A stretch of 64,000 nucleotides of DNA, from assembly GCA_022826755.1 (NCBI GenBank), contig JAJDUG010000049.1:102155-166154 (forward strand). Reading direction: 5' to 3'. Both the position numbers and the translations under genes were made by a program. Below the pieces are notes generated by a model, which was given only the letters and a program-made list of their open reading frames with translations, ran no database searches and was not told the DNA's origin. Origin of the DNA: Acidobacteriota bacterium. GTDB taxonomy: Bacteria; Acidobacteriota; Terriglobia; Versatilivoradales; Versatilivoraceae. Below, piece by piece: positions 17,617 to 26,338 of the stretch; the stretch's first letter is position 1, and each line of letters starts with the position of its first letter.

Positions 17617-18058
17617 GCCGTTTGTCCCGTCCAGGTGGTCTGAAACAACAGAAAAAAAGAGTTATCCACGAAGACACACGAAGGACGACGAAGGGCCACT
17701 AAGAAAGACTATGTTCTTGACCCACTCAAAGGGAACGCCCCTTGGGTTCGCGTGAGGGGAAACGTAGCGAGCCGGCTTCCCGTGCGACAGCGTCTCGTCC
17801 TGTTAATCCTGTGCATCCATGTTCAATAGGTAGATATCCGGATCAACGGGACAGGGTCCTTGTTGCCGATAGGCCATGAAGAAAAACCGAAACAGATCCA
17901 TTCGGATTCGTGTTCATTCGTGGTTCGTCTTTATTGACGACCCCCTGTTTCACTCTCGAATGATCCGCCCGTCGTGGGGGCGGGGGCCAGACTTACTCGA
18001 AGGACTGCGCCGAGACCGACAAGATGCTTCGCGTGTCGATCAAGCAGCTCTCCACTCT
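17617..18058. other. Intergenic region between two oxidoreductase genes
   Basis: No gene is supported. The stretch is AT-richer than its neighbours and includes text such as TTATCCACGAAGACACACGAAG and TTCGTGTTCATTCGTGGTT. I associate such pieces with dispersed non-coding repeats of environmental bacteria, but I see only single copies here. It ends in a short 7-base tandem repeat. Confidence 0.4.
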
Positions 18059-18077
18059 TCACTCTTCACTCTTCACT
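18051..18077. repeat. 7-bp tandem repeat (CACTCTT, about 3.7 copies)
   Basis: Consecutive CACTCTT units run across the 3' end of the oxidoreductase gene and include its stop codon (complement of TCA). Copy-number change here would alter the C terminus by a few residues. Confidence 0.7.
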
Positions 18078-19084
18078 CGATCCAGCCGAACCGCCCGCCC
18101 CGATTGGGCGGATCGGTAGGCCGCCTCCAGCAACAGGGAAGCTGTCATCCCCTCTTCCCCCGGAACGGCTGGCGGGCGATCCTCCAGGATGGCGCCATTG
18201 AAGTCCTCGACCAGGGGCTGGTGGACATTCTCCGCCTTGGGAACCGAAAACGTCTTCCCGCCGGCTCCGGTCAACTCCAGGCGATCTCCGTTGAGGGGCG
18301 CCGACCTCAGACACCCCTCGGTTCCCAGAATCTCAAAATCGTCTCGCGGAGGCTCCACGCAATGGCTGGCGAAGACCATGGCGTGGATCCCCCCGGCAAA
18401 ACGGATGAGCAGGCTTCCGGTGTCCTCGACTTCAATGGGACAGGCGCGGGTATCGGCGAGGGCCGACACCGACTCGGGAGTTCCGAAGAGCATGGCCAGC
18501 ACGTCCAGCCGGTGGCTGGCCATGTCCATTAGCAGGCCGCCACCCCCCTGGTCCCGGACAAAGCGCCAGCCCGGATGGTCTCCCTCATTCAACCGGGCAT
18601 GCTCCACCAGGGTGGACCGCACCAGAATGGGCCGTCCGAGCACCCCTTGACCCAGAAGTTCCTTCATCTTCAGCACCACCGGGTAGAAGCGACGGTAGTA
18701 GGCAACACCCAGCTTGACCCCGTTGCGACGGCAGGCATCGACCATGCGCCGGCACTCCCGCGAATTCATGGCCATGGGCTTCTCACACAGCACGTGTTTG
18801 CCGTTTTCGGCGGCCTCGATGGTCTGGGAGGCATGCAGCCACACCGGCGTCGCCAGGTAAACGGCCGCCAGTTCCGGGTCGCCGAGCATTTCCCGGTAGT
18901 CGGCATGGCCTTTGGGGATGGAATGGCGGGACCGGAACTCGGCCAGGCGTCGAGGGTCGCGGCGAGTGCAGCCCGCCAGCCTTCCCCGCTCCGATGCCTG
19001 AATAGCCTTCACCACCCGCTTTTCGGCGATATCGCCGCATCCGGCCAAACCCCATGCCACTTCCCGATTCGCGGTCACCGACAC
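18059..19084 (-). CDS. Gfo/Idh/MocA-family oxidoreductase (second paralogue)
   Basis: The 341-residue product has the same layout as its neighbour but is diverged from it: a Rossmann motif (GLAGCGDIAEKRVVKAI), VYLATPVWLHASQTI, and the KHVLCEKPMAMN signature, then GGGLLMDMASHRLDVL in the substrate-binding C-terminal domain. It is a putative NAD(P)-dependent sugar dehydrogenase of unknown substrate. The C-terminal residues RVKSEE are encoded by a 7-base tandem repeat. It is separated by about 440 bases from the other oxidoreductase gene, so operon membership is uncertain. The ATG at 19084 gives a normal family N terminus. Confidence 0.88.
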   Translation of the reverse strand: MSVTANREVAWGLAGCGDIAEKRVVKAIQASERGRLAGCTRRDPRRLAEFRSRHSIPKGHADYREMLGDPELAAVYLATPVWLHASQTIEAAENGKHVLCEKPMAMNSRECRRMVDACRRNGVKLGVAYYRRFYPVVLKMKELLGQGVLGRPILVRSTLVEHARLNEGDHPGWRFVRDQGGGGLLMDMASHRLDVLAMLFGTPESVSALADTRACPIEVEDTGSLLIRFAGGIHAMVFASHCVEPPRDDFEILGTEGCLRSAPLNGDRLELTGAGGKTFSVPKAENVHQPLVEDFNGAILEDRPPAVPGEEGMTASLLLEAAYRSAQSGRAVRLDRVKSEE

Positions 19085-19185
19085 GATCCTTCCTCATCCG
19101 CCAGTGTGGCGCACCGATCCCGATCCGAGACGCCCGGGGCCCCTCGGGCACTTTCCGGATTGCGGCGGCATTTGAACGGACACCT

Positions 19186-19872
19186 TCAGGACTGGCTGGC
19201 GCGGCTCTTCCCGAACAGATAGGCGCCCAAGACTCCACCCAAGGTGGTCAGAATCCCGCAAAGGATCAACTTGGTCAACAGGCTGACGATGACAAAAACA
19301 GGGTCGAGAGGATCGCTCATGAACTCCATCGCCTTCTCCAGGGCCTCCACGAACTCGGGTGGGAGACCCTCCATCCGGCCAATCCCTTCCTGAGCCTCTC
19401 GCAGATCCTCCGGCCCGGAAACCAACCTGACCAGAATCTCCAGGAACTGCCAGACCAGGGAGCCGAACAGGCCGGTGAGCAGCCCCAGGCTGGCGCCGGT
19501 CCCGGAAGAAATCAACCCGGCTGTCTCGGTCCGGAGAAAGTAGACCGCCAGGACTCCGGCGCCCGCCACCCAGAGCAGACAGCAGGTGTTCACGTAGGGC
19601 ATGGCGGACAGCACTCCCAGAAGAACTCCGGCCATCAGGGCCGGCTTGGTCAGGCTGGGACCGGGCGTGGGTGGAAAGGGGGGTGGTGAGGACGCCGGCG
19701 GCGGTGCGGGCTCGACGGGTTCAGGGGCATCGAAAGCCGATGGCGATTGGTCCAGAGGAACGTTCACCGGCTTGGGCTTGGGATCGATGTGACCCACCGG
19801 GGCCCCGCAAATGGGGCACAAGCTTGCCCTGTCGTCAAGCATCTGCTGGCATCTGGGACACTGTTTGGGCAT
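19186..19872 (-). CDS. Zinc-ribbon membrane protein
   Basis: The 228-residue product starts with a zinc ribbon (CPRCQQM, then CPICGAP at residues 4-24). A Pro-rich linker (PPPASSPPPFPPTPGPS) follows, then two pairs of membrane segments: ALMAGVLLGVLSAMPYV with LLWVAGAGVLAVYFL, and GLLTGLFGSLVWQFL with a final ILCGILTTLGGVLGAYLFG. No catalytic motif is seen and the function is unknown. The ATG at 19872 is preferred over one 12 codons upstream because it puts the ribbon at the N terminus. It is probably transcribed alone; the next gene upstream on this strand has its own terminator. Confidence 0.75.
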   Translation of the reverse strand: MPKQCPRCQQMLDDRASLCPICGAPVGHIDPKPKPVNVPLDQSPSAFDAPEPVEPAPPPASSPPPFPPTPGPSLTKPALMAGVLLGVLSAMPYVNTCCLLWVAGAGVLAVYFLRTETAGLISSGTGASLGLLTGLFGSLVWQFLEILVRLVSGPEDLREAQEGIGRMEGLPPEFVEALEKAMEFMSDPLDPVFVIVSLLTKLILCGILTTLGGVLGAYLFGKSRASQS

Positions 19873-19953
19873 GGCCTGAAAACCTCCGGCCCCAAAGCTT
19901 GAAAGCAAGCAGACAGGTTGTCAAGCAGAAGAAAAGGCGGGTGAAGAAAAAGG

Positions 19954-19979
19954 GCGGGGAGACAACCAGGTCTCCCCGC
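19954..19979 (-). terminator. Rho-independent terminator of the secreted-protein gene
   Basis: A perfect 10-bp stem GCGGGGAGAC/GTCTCCCCGC with a 6-base loop is followed on the minus strand by CCTTTTTCTT. It lies 27 bases after the stop of the gene ending at 20006. Confidence 0.85.
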
Positions 19980-20005
19980 GGCAGGTGGGATCGGCGGAGA
20001 CTACC

Positions 20006-21388
20006 CTATTCCTCTGAGGGGGGAGGGTAAATGGCACCCACCCGGGTCAAGCTGAATTTTCCCTTGTCAGATTGGTCCGCTTCATCAAAGTAAATGGTAT
20101 CACCCCTCATGATCTTTTCGCTGATGGAGGAGGCAAACAGCCGATAGCCAAAAAACACACAGGGAGCGCCCCGCCTGGAGCAGTCGTCAAAAAAATCTCG
20201 AACTTCCAGTTCATAGGTCCCGTTGGTGACTTGCCCTCTAAGCAAGAATTCTCGATTGACAGTGGGAAAGGTGCCGCTGAGAATCTCAAGGAGGCCGTAA
20301 AGCATGTCCCTTTCCTGAAAGAGCGTCACCCGGACTTGTGCCATCATGATATCCCCGCTGACATTGCCCTCCCAGACTCCGGCGATGGCAGGGGTGTTGG
20401 ACCGCGGCATGGCGAAGGCAGGGAATAACCCGGCAAATGGGCCGGTGGTGCTTTCCACCAGAGAGGTGGCGACGATTAGTGGCTCGCGATCATCCCGGGC
20501 AGGGAGGAGGTCCTCCACCTCAATGATGATCTGACCCCAGGTTCCGGGTACGGTCGAACGGATGTCGTTGTTCACGTGCATGCCGAACTTGCCGACATCG
20601 ACGGGAGACAGAGTCCGTTGCAGGCGCCCTGTTCGATCAAAGAGCTTGATCCGGAGTCGTCCAGGTCCGCTGCCGATGTTCACCACCGCAAGACGAGAAT
20701 TGAAGGATCCCGCCTTGACCGAAGACTGGATAAGCAGTGGGTTGGAGGGAGTTCCCGTGCTCTCTACGTAGGCGGCAGGTTTGTAGATCTGGTCCGCGAT
20801 GGCCAGCTCCACGCCGGGGTCGTTGTTCACCTGATCCAGAATGACCGAGGCCCAGGCAGTTATGGGTTCATCCGAATAGATCAGAAGCCATCCGGTGGTT
20901 GCCGCCCCTCCTCCGTCAACCGCCGGCAGGGTCGTCATGATCCGATTGACTTGACGCATTTCGTTCGATCGCACCGAAAAGACTCCCTCGCGGTCCAACC
21001 TTCCAGAGGGATCGCGTAGTTGGACTAACACACTGGCCTGTGGATTGGCGACGTCCTTTTGCACTGAAAACCGGCTGAAGTTATTGAGGCCCACGTTGGT
21101 GCGGGCCCCATTCTCGTTGGTAACCAGGGGAATCAGGCTGACGTAGTTGTCTCCCTCGAAGCCCGTCTGATTGGCTTGCTGCAAGTGGTGTTGCAGCTTC
21201 AGCAAAGATCGGGATGAGTTGGACCGGCCGAGGCGGATGGCCCTCAATCGTTCCTGCATCACTTCCCTTGCCCCGACCGCCCTTCGCACGGCGGCTTCCC
21301 GCCCAACTCCGCGGTCTTGAGCCCAGCTCGCCAAGGACATCAGCGATACTGCAGCCAGGCACCAGGTTGCCCGTTCAAGAGTTTTCAT
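20006..21388 (-). CDS. Secreted protein of unknown function, 460 residues
   Basis: The ATG at 21388 has an AAGGAGG Shine-Dalgarno sequence and gives a classical signal peptide (LAAVSLMSLASWAQ). The mature part is beta-rich, with repeated fragments such as VSLIPLVTNENGARTNVGL and RLAVVNIGSGPGRLRIKLFDRTG. That pattern resembles secreted Ig-like or FlgD-like modules common in Acidobacteria-like genomes. A C-terminal region from about residue 340 (IAGVWEGNVSGDIMMAQ) looks like a lipocalin-type or DUF-style barrel with a Cys pair (DDCSRRGAPC). I cannot assign a function. It is monocistronic with its own terminator and probably periplasmic or extracellular. Confidence 0.75.
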   Translation of the reverse strand: MKTLERATWCLAAVSLMSLASWAQDRGVGREAAVRRAVGAREVMQERLRAIRLGRSNSSRSLLKLQHHLQQANQTGFEGDNYVSLIPLVTNENGARTNVGLNNFSRFSVQKDVANPQASVLVQLRDPSGRLDREGVFSVRSNEMRQVNRIMTTLPAVDGGGAATTGWLLIYSDEPITAWASVILDQVNNDPGVELAIADQIYKPAAYVESTGTPSNPLLIQSSVKAGSFNSRLAVVNIGSGPGRLRIKLFDRTGRLQRTLSPVDVGKFGMHVNNDIRSTVPGTWGQIIIEVEDLLPARDDREPLIVATSLVESTTGPFAGLFPAFAMPRSNTPAIAGVWEGNVSGDIMMAQVRVTLFQERDMLYGLLEILSGTFPTVNREFLLRGQVTNGTYELEVRDFFDDCSRRGAPCVFFGYRLFASSISEKIMRGDTIYFDEADQSDKGKFSLTRVGAIYPPPSEE

Positions 21389-21524
21389 GGCCTTCCTCCT
21401 TACTGATCGATTGGCTGGATCGAACCCCAAGGGAATGCTGGTTGTGATGCCCCCGACGGCCAAAGGGTTGACGGTCGTGCCGCCGGTAGTCGCGCCCGGG
21501 AGGCCGCCTCTGCCCCCCGGGAGC

Positions 21525-21541
21525 GCGGGCGTCCCGCCCGC
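21525..21541. repeat. Palindromic intergenic repeat, family A (copy 1)
   Basis: GCGGGCG-TCC-CGCCCGC, part of a longer conserved unit (CCGGGAGCGCGGGCGTCCCG, then CCGCACAATG and a CCCATCTCC block). Confidence 0.85.
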
Positions 21542-21702
21542 ACAATGCCTCCCGCGGCCTCGCCCATCTCCGCCGCTCCCATCGACCGGCAACGGCTCCG
21601 CGGGTCTCATTGGGTCTTGCCGTTGCGGTTCACGCCGGCAGAGTGGCTGCCTGACGGCATGGTCGCGCTGACGCTACGCAACCTCCAGCAAGGAATATGG
21701 TT

Positions 21703-21719
21703 GCGGGCGGGACGCCCGC
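21703..21719. repeat. Palindromic intergenic repeat, family A (copy 2, inverted)
   Basis: GCGGGCG-GGA-CGCCCGC, the reverse complement of copy 1, followed by the CGCTCCCGGGG flank shared with the copies near 49-50 kb. Confidence 0.85.
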
Positions 21720-21750
21720 GCTCCCGGGGGGGCGTGTTTCAGACTGAGGT

Positions 21751-23670
21751 TCAGAGTTGGGCGGAAATTTCGTCCAGGCGGGATTGGTTCACCAGGATTT
21801 CTCCCTGTTCCTGCATCCGGGTCCTGGTCCCTTCCAGGAAGGCATCGAAAACCGTCTGCCGCTTTCGGGTCAACAACCGGTTGCGTATCTCCTCTTTTTC
21901 CGCGGCAAACTCTTCCGCATCGATATCCTGCCTCTCGGTGAGTACAGCCACCACCAGCCGCCTGCCCACCCGGATGGGATCGCTGACCTCTCCTTCCTTG
22001 GCCGAAAAGGCAAACTCATCCAGCGGGGTGCTTGCGCCCAGATCGGGAATGGAACCATTGCGGCTGAAGGGATCGCTGAGCTTGACCTCGATACGGGCTC
22101 GCCGAGCCGCGGATGACAACTTTCGACCGGCCTTCACTTTCTCGACCAGGTCCTCTGCCTGGGATTGAGCCGCGGCACTGCTCTTCTTGTCGAGCACATC
22201 CTGTTCCACCCTGCTACGGACTTCCTCGAATTCAGGAATTTCGGAGGGCTTCACCTCGACCAGGCGGGCCAGAACGAATCCGTTGGGGACGCGCTGGGGC
22301 GCGCTGATGGCGCCCTCCGTCATGGAGAACACCCTGGTTGACAGATCCGGTGCGTTTCCGATGCCGGGAATCGCTGCTCCCGGAGAGAAAAAGGACGACG
22401 TTTCAGTCACCAGGTTCAACTCCTTGGCAATGTCTTCAAAGGAGCGTTCGTCCCTGGTTTGCCGATAGGCCTTGTCGGCCAGGTCTCTTGCCGCCACCTC
22501 GGCCTTTTCACTGGTCAGCGAAGACTCGATGAGGCCCTTCACCTCCTCGAAAGCCTGGGTGCGAGCGGCCTGCTTTTCAAGCACCTTGACGATGTGAAGA
22601 CCAAACTGGGTGGTCACCAGATTGCTGATCGCACCCTTGGCCAGGCCGAAGGCCGCCCGTTCGAATTCAGGCACCATCCTGCCGCGGCCAAAGAACCCCA
22701 GGTCTCCACCGTTTGCAGCCGAACCGTCCTCGGAGTGCCGCCTCGCCAATTGGGCAAAATCCTTGCCCGCCTTGGCCTCCTCGAGAACCTTCTCGGCCTT
22801 CTGACGGATCTTCTGCACGGACTCGGGCGACTCGCCGGCGGTCTTGAACAATATATGAGAAGCCTGAACCTGTTCCTGAACCTGAAATTCGGACCGGTTC
22901 TCGCGGTAATAGTCCTGCATCTCCTCGGCAGTGGGTTCGAAGTCGGCCCTGAGCCGACCGGTGTCCGCCAGCAGATACTCGATCCGACGCCGTTCCGGGA
23001 GGCGGTAAGTCGGCTTGTTCTCCTCGTAGTGGGCCGTGATTTCATCCAGGGCGATGAACTCCGTTCCCTCGAACGAAGCCGGGTCGATGACCGCGTAGCG
23101 GACTCTGGCCTTCTCGTTCCGAAGCCGGTAGTCTTCCTCGGCCTCCCAGTCGGAGACATTCACATATTCGGTAACCAGGCCACGCAATTTCTCCTGCATG
23201 ATCTCGTAACGAATCGATTCCTCGAACTGCTCCACCGTCAGTCCGTTTTGGCGCAGGATCGCCTTGTATCGTTGGAGAAAGAAGTTCCCTTCCTCGAGAA
23301 ACGCCGGAACGGTCAGGATCTTCTCCTGAATCTCCTCGGAGGTAGCATCCACTCCCAGCCGGCGTCCTTGTTGCAAGACGATTTCCCGGCTGATGAGCTG
23401 ATTGAGAATCTGCTGTTCAATCCTCAACTGCCGCAATAACTTGCGATCGTAGGGCACGCGGCTGCTGCGCAGGAACCGGAACAGGGCATCCCTCAGTTCC
23501 GCCGGCGAAATCTCGGCGCTCCCCACCCGGGCGACAAAGGGCACCCCGATCTCGTGTCCCCATAACCCGCCGGATCCGGGGATCAGGTAAGCCACCAGCC
23601 CTACCACCAGCAACGGCAGAAACAACCAGGCGAACAACCGCTTTCGCCGACGCATGAGATCCAGAATCAT
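21751..23670 (-). CDS. PpiD/SurA-type peptidyl-prolyl isomerase, membrane-anchored
   Basis: The 639-residue protein has an N-terminal membrane anchor (RLFAWLFLPLLVVGLVAYLI) after a basic start, a SurA-N-like chaperone region (about residues 45-190, with RIEQQILNQLISREIVLQ), and a central PpiC parvulin domain (about 265-365: QASHILFK, then GGDLGFFGRGRMVPEFE and FGLHIVKVLE). A second, degenerate parvulin-like region follows (SEKAEV to about 560). It is a periplasmic folding factor for exported proteins, like PpiD. The ATG at 23670 gives the anchor. It is divergent from mreB, with about 250 bases between them. Family membership is secure; PpiD is the nearest architecture. Confidence 0.88.
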   Translation of the reverse strand: MILDLMRRRKRLFAWLFLPLLVVGLVAYLIPGSGGLWGHEIGVPFVARVGSAEISPAELRDALFRFLRSSRVPYDRKLLRQLRIEQQILNQLISREIVLQQGRRLGVDATSEEIQEKILTVPAFLEEGNFFLQRYKAILRQNGLTVEQFEESIRYEIMQEKLRGLVTEYVNVSDWEAEEDYRLRNEKARVRYAVIDPASFEGTEFIALDEITAHYEENKPTYRLPERRRIEYLLADTGRLRADFEPTAEEMQDYYRENRSEFQVQEQVQASHILFKTAGESPESVQKIRQKAEKVLEEAKAGKDFAQLARRHSEDGSAANGGDLGFFGRGRMVPEFERAAFGLAKGAISNLVTTQFGLHIVKVLEKQAARTQAFEEVKGLIESSLTSEKAEVAARDLADKAYRQTRDERSFEDIAKELNLVTETSSFFSPGAAIPGIGNAPDLSTRVFSMTEGAISAPQRVPNGFVLARLVEVKPSEIPEFEEVRSRVEQDVLDKKSSAAAQSQAEDLVEKVKAGRKLSSAARRARIEVKLSDPFSRNGSIPDLGASTPLDEFAFSAKEGEVSDPIRVGRRLVVAVLTERQDIDAEEFAAEKEEIRNRLLTRKRQTVFDAFLEGTRTRMQEQGEILVNQSRLDEISAQL

Positions 23671-23809
23671 TGCTCTTCACGCTCTCCTGTTCGAGCACCG
23701 CCAAGGGTGCGACAGCCCTATGCCAACAACGGAAAACCCTCAAAAATGCCATTATACCAGAGCCGGAAAGGCCGGCCGCCATTCCCCCGAACAGGTGCCG
23801 GTTAAGTGT

Positions 23810-23838
23810 TTGTAAATTAAGGGGAACTTTGCTATGCT
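23810..23838 (+). promoter_or_regulatory. Probable sigma-70 promoter of the mre locus
   Basis: TTGTAA (23810-23815) and TATGCT (23833-23838) are separated by exactly 17 bases, each matching 4 of 6 consensus positions, in a locally AT-rich patch 80 bases upstream of the mreB start. Confidence 0.55.
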
Positions 23839-23918
23839 GAAGTGGATCGTGACATGGTTGCCGCCCGCTTCGACCGGGGTCCAGGCACGATGTCTCCCAA
23901 CGCAACCTGAATCCGTTA

Positions 23919-24950
23919 GTGAGTTTTCGAACCGCCTTCCACCTCTTTTCCAGCGACCTCGCCATTGACCTGGGTACGGCCAATTCCCTGGTTTACGCCA
24001 AGGGCAAGGGTATCGTGGTCGACGAACCCTCCATCGTGGCCGTCAATGAATCCAACGGCGCGGTGGAAGCCGTGGGCCGGGAGGCCAAGTACATGCTGGG
24101 GCGCACCCCAGCCAACATCGTCGCCATCCGACCGTTGAAAGACGGCGTCATCGCCGACTTCAAGATCACCGAAAGGATGCTGACCTACTTCATCCGCAAG
24201 GCCCATGGCCGCAAGCTGCTGGTCCACCCCAGGATCGTCATTGGAGTTCCCTCGGAGATCACTCAGGTCGAGAAGCGGGCCGTCATCGACTCCGCTTACA
24301 GATCCAAGGCCAGCGAGGTCTACCTGGTGGAGCAGGCCATGGTGGCGGCACTTGGGGCGGGACTGCCGGTCTCCGAGCCTTCAGGGAACCTGGTGGTGGA
24401 CATTGGAGGCGGAACCACCGACATCGCCGTAATTTCCCTGTCGGGAATCGTCTACGGCCGTTCCGTCCGGCTGGCCGGCCACGAGCTGGACGATTCCATC
24501 ATTCGATACATCCGAGCCAAGCACAACCTGCTGATCGGCGAACGCACCGCGGAACAGATAAAGATCGAAGTCGGTTCGGCTTACCCCCTGGACGAACCGG
24601 TCACCATGGAGATCAAGGGACGCAACCTGGTGGAGGGAATTCCCAAAACCGTGGTCATTACCGACGGTGAGATTCGTGAAGCGCTGGCGGAGGGCGTGGG
24701 GGCCATCGTCAATGCGATCCGGGCGGTGCTGGAAAAGACTCCTCCCGAGCTCTCGGCCGACATCGTGGACAAAGGCCTCATCCTGACGGGAGGAGGCGCC
24801 TTGCTTCGGAATCTGGACAAGTGCATCCGGGAGGAAACCGGGCTGCCGGTCACCGTGGCGGAAGATCCCCTGTCCTGCGTGGTCCGGGGTACAGGACAAA
24901 TGTTGGGAGATTTCGATCTCCTCAAGAAAATCTCTGTCGACTCCTACTGA
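23919..24950 (+). CDS. mreB: Rod-shape determining protein MreB
   Basis: MreB is an actin-like ATPase that forms membrane-associated filaments and guides lateral wall synthesis. The 343-residue length is normal. Motifs are the phosphate-1 loop AIDLGTANSLVY near the N terminus, VVDIGGGTTDIAVISL (phosphate 2) in the middle, and LTGGGALLRNLD (adenosine motif) near the C terminus. The start is a GTG at 23919, with a hydrophobic N-terminal SFRTAFHLFSSD that could bind the membrane. It is the first gene of mreB-mreC-mreD-PBP2-rodA, all on the plus strand with short gaps or overlaps. A plausible sigma-70 promoter lies upstream. Confidence 0.97.
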   Translation: MSFRTAFHLFSSDLAIDLGTANSLVYAKGKGIVVDEPSIVAVNESNGAVEAVGREAKYMLGRTPANIVAIRPLKDGVIADFKITERMLTYFIRKAHGRKLLVHPRIVIGVPSEITQVEKRAVIDSAYRSKASEVYLVEQAMVAALGAGLPVSEPSGNLVVDIGGGTTDIAVISLSGIVYGRSVRLAGHELDDSIIRYIRAKHNLLIGERTAEQIKIEVGSAYPLDEPVTMEIKGRNLVEGIPKTVVITDGEIREALAEGVGAIVNAIRAVLEKTPPELSADIVDKGLILTGGGALLRNLDKCIREETGLPVTVAEDPLSCVVRGTGQMLGDFDLLKKISVDSY

Positions 24951-25010
24951 CGACGTCACGACCGGAACCCAGGCCAGGGACTGGCACCGGGCTCAAGGCC
25001 CTCCACAGGC

Positions 25011-25841
25011 GTGGCATCCATGAAGCCGCTACTCCAGTCGCGAAAAGAAGCGGTGATCGTCATTCTGGTCCTGGCGGCTCACCTCGCCCTGCTCTCCACT
25101 CAGATCCCCAAGGTCAGTTCCACTCCCCTGTTGCGCACCTGGGCCATGGAAATCGTGCTGCCCTTTCTGAGGGGGGCTGTCGGAGGCGTCAGCAGCCTGA
25201 GCGGGCTTTGGGAGGACTACGTCCGCTTGAGGGTCGACAAGCAGGAACATGAGCGCCTCAAGAGCACGGTGCAGGATTACCGGCAAACCCTCCTCGTCTA
25301 CCAGGAGGAGGTCCGCAGACTCCAACGGTTGGAGGTTCTGGGCCTGGTCAAGGTCGCTCTGAACCGACCCAGCGTGGCGGCCAACGTGATCGGTGGAGAC
25401 GATCGGATGGGCTATAGCTCCAGAATCGTGGACAAGGGTTCCAGTTCGGGTATCAGTTGGGATTGCCCGGTGATCAACTCCGAAGGCGTGGTAGGTCGGG
25501 TGGTGCACGTTTCCAGGAACAGCGCCGTGGTCCAGTTGATCTCGGACCTGGACAGCGGTGTGGGCATCCTGCTGGAACGCAGCCGCGCTACCGGAGTTTT
25601 GAGAGGCGCCGGACGACAGACGGCCACCATTCACTACGTCCCTCTCACCGAAGAGGCCGCACCCGGGGAGCGGGTGATCACCTCGGGACTGGATCGGATC
25701 TATCCCAAGGGACTGTTGGTTGGAAACGTGCTGTCAGCAACCTCCGGGCAAACCGGTTCGCAGCGGGTTGAGGTTGCCATCGCCGCCCGCATGAAAAAAC
25801 TTGAAGAGGTCCTGATTCTCAAGAAAGAGTCGACAGGATGA
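25011..25841 (+). CDS. mreC: Rod-shape determining protein MreC
   Basis: MreC is a single-pass inner-membrane protein whose periplasmic part activates PBP2/RodA in the elongasome. The 276-residue product has an N-terminal membrane helix (VIVILVLAAHLALLSTQ), a coiled coil (about residues 70-110, KQEHERLKSTVQDYRQTLL) and a periplasmic double beta-barrel domain with IDKG-like RIVDKGSSSGISWDCPVI and SEGVVGRVVHVS. The start is either GTG 25011 or ATG 25020. The stop overlaps the mreD start as ATGA. It sits 60 bases after mreB in the same operon. Confidence 0.93.
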   Translation: MASMKPLLQSRKEAVIVILVLAAHLALLSTQIPKVSSTPLLRTWAMEIVLPFLRGAVGGVSSLSGLWEDYVRLRVDKQEHERLKSTVQDYRQTLLVYQEEVRRLQRLEVLGLVKVALNRPSVAANVIGGDDRMGYSSRIVDKGSSSGISWDCPVINSEGVVGRVVHVSRNSAVVQLISDLDSGVGILLERSRATGVLRGAGRQTATIHYVPLTEEAAPGERVITSGLDRIYPKGLLVGNVLSATSGQTGSQRVEVAIAARMKKLEEVLILKKESTG

Positions 25842-26335
25842 TGCAATCCCTCTTGCAGTCCCTGGTGGACGTACTGCTGCTGACGGGGATGGTGGTCATC
25901 GAAGGCGTGTCCGCCCACTTCTTCCCCAACGCCGCTTCCTTGTTGAATCTGCCGCTGATCGTCCTGCTCTACATGACGCTGACCCACGCCGACCTGCCCT
26001 GGATACTTTTCCTGGGAGCGCTGGTCGGCCTGCTGCAGGACAGTCAGGGTGTCCACCTTCTGGGACTCAGCGGATTCTGCAATCTGTCGGTATGCATCCT
26101 GGTCTACCTGGGCAGCGCCATGATAGCGATGGACGGCTGGATCATGCGCACAAGCATTCTCGGGCTGTCCTTTCTCGTCTCCGGCCTCCTCTCCTGGGTC
26201 CTGCGGGTCGCTTTCCTGGACCGGTACGAGAGCCTCATGTTCGACCATTTGCTGATGGGCGGCTTGGTTTGCGCCGGCCTTGGGCTGCCGATTTTTACTC
26301 TTTTCGATCGAATCCTGAAGGAACGAGCACGCTGA
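25838..26335 (+). CDS. mreD: Rod-shape determining protein MreD
   Basis: MreD is a small polytopic inner-membrane protein of the elongasome. The 165-residue product contains five or so hydrophobic helices, including LLTGMVVIEGVSAHFF, LIVLLYMTLTHADLPWILF and FLVSGLLSWVLRVAFL. Position between mreC (ATGA overlap) and the PBP2 gene (3 bases later) is as strong as the sequence evidence, since MreD proteins are poorly conserved. Confidence 0.88.
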   Translation: MMQSLLQSLVDVLLLTGMVVIEGVSAHFFPNAASLLNLPLIVLLYMTLTHADLPWILFLGALVGLLQDSQGVHLLGLSGFCNLSVCILVYLGSAMIAMDGWIMRTSILGLSFLVSGLLSWVLRVAFLDRYESLMFDHLLMGGLVCAGLGLPIFTLFDRILKERAR

Positions 26336-26338
26336 ACG

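Larger units (their letters stand above)
21389..21750. other. Intergenic region with two palindromic repeat units
   Basis: No gene is supported. It contains two copies, in opposite orientation, of the GCGGGCG-TCC-CGCCCGC unit found at six other places in the window. Apparent coding frames here (for example the peptide RAGRPRSRG) are products of the repeat. Confidence 0.65.

Noticed and set aside
17876..18532. 218-codon open frame overlapping the second oxidoreductase gene
   Set aside because: Overlaps a clear Gfo/Idh/MocA gene on the other strand and starts in non-coding repeats.
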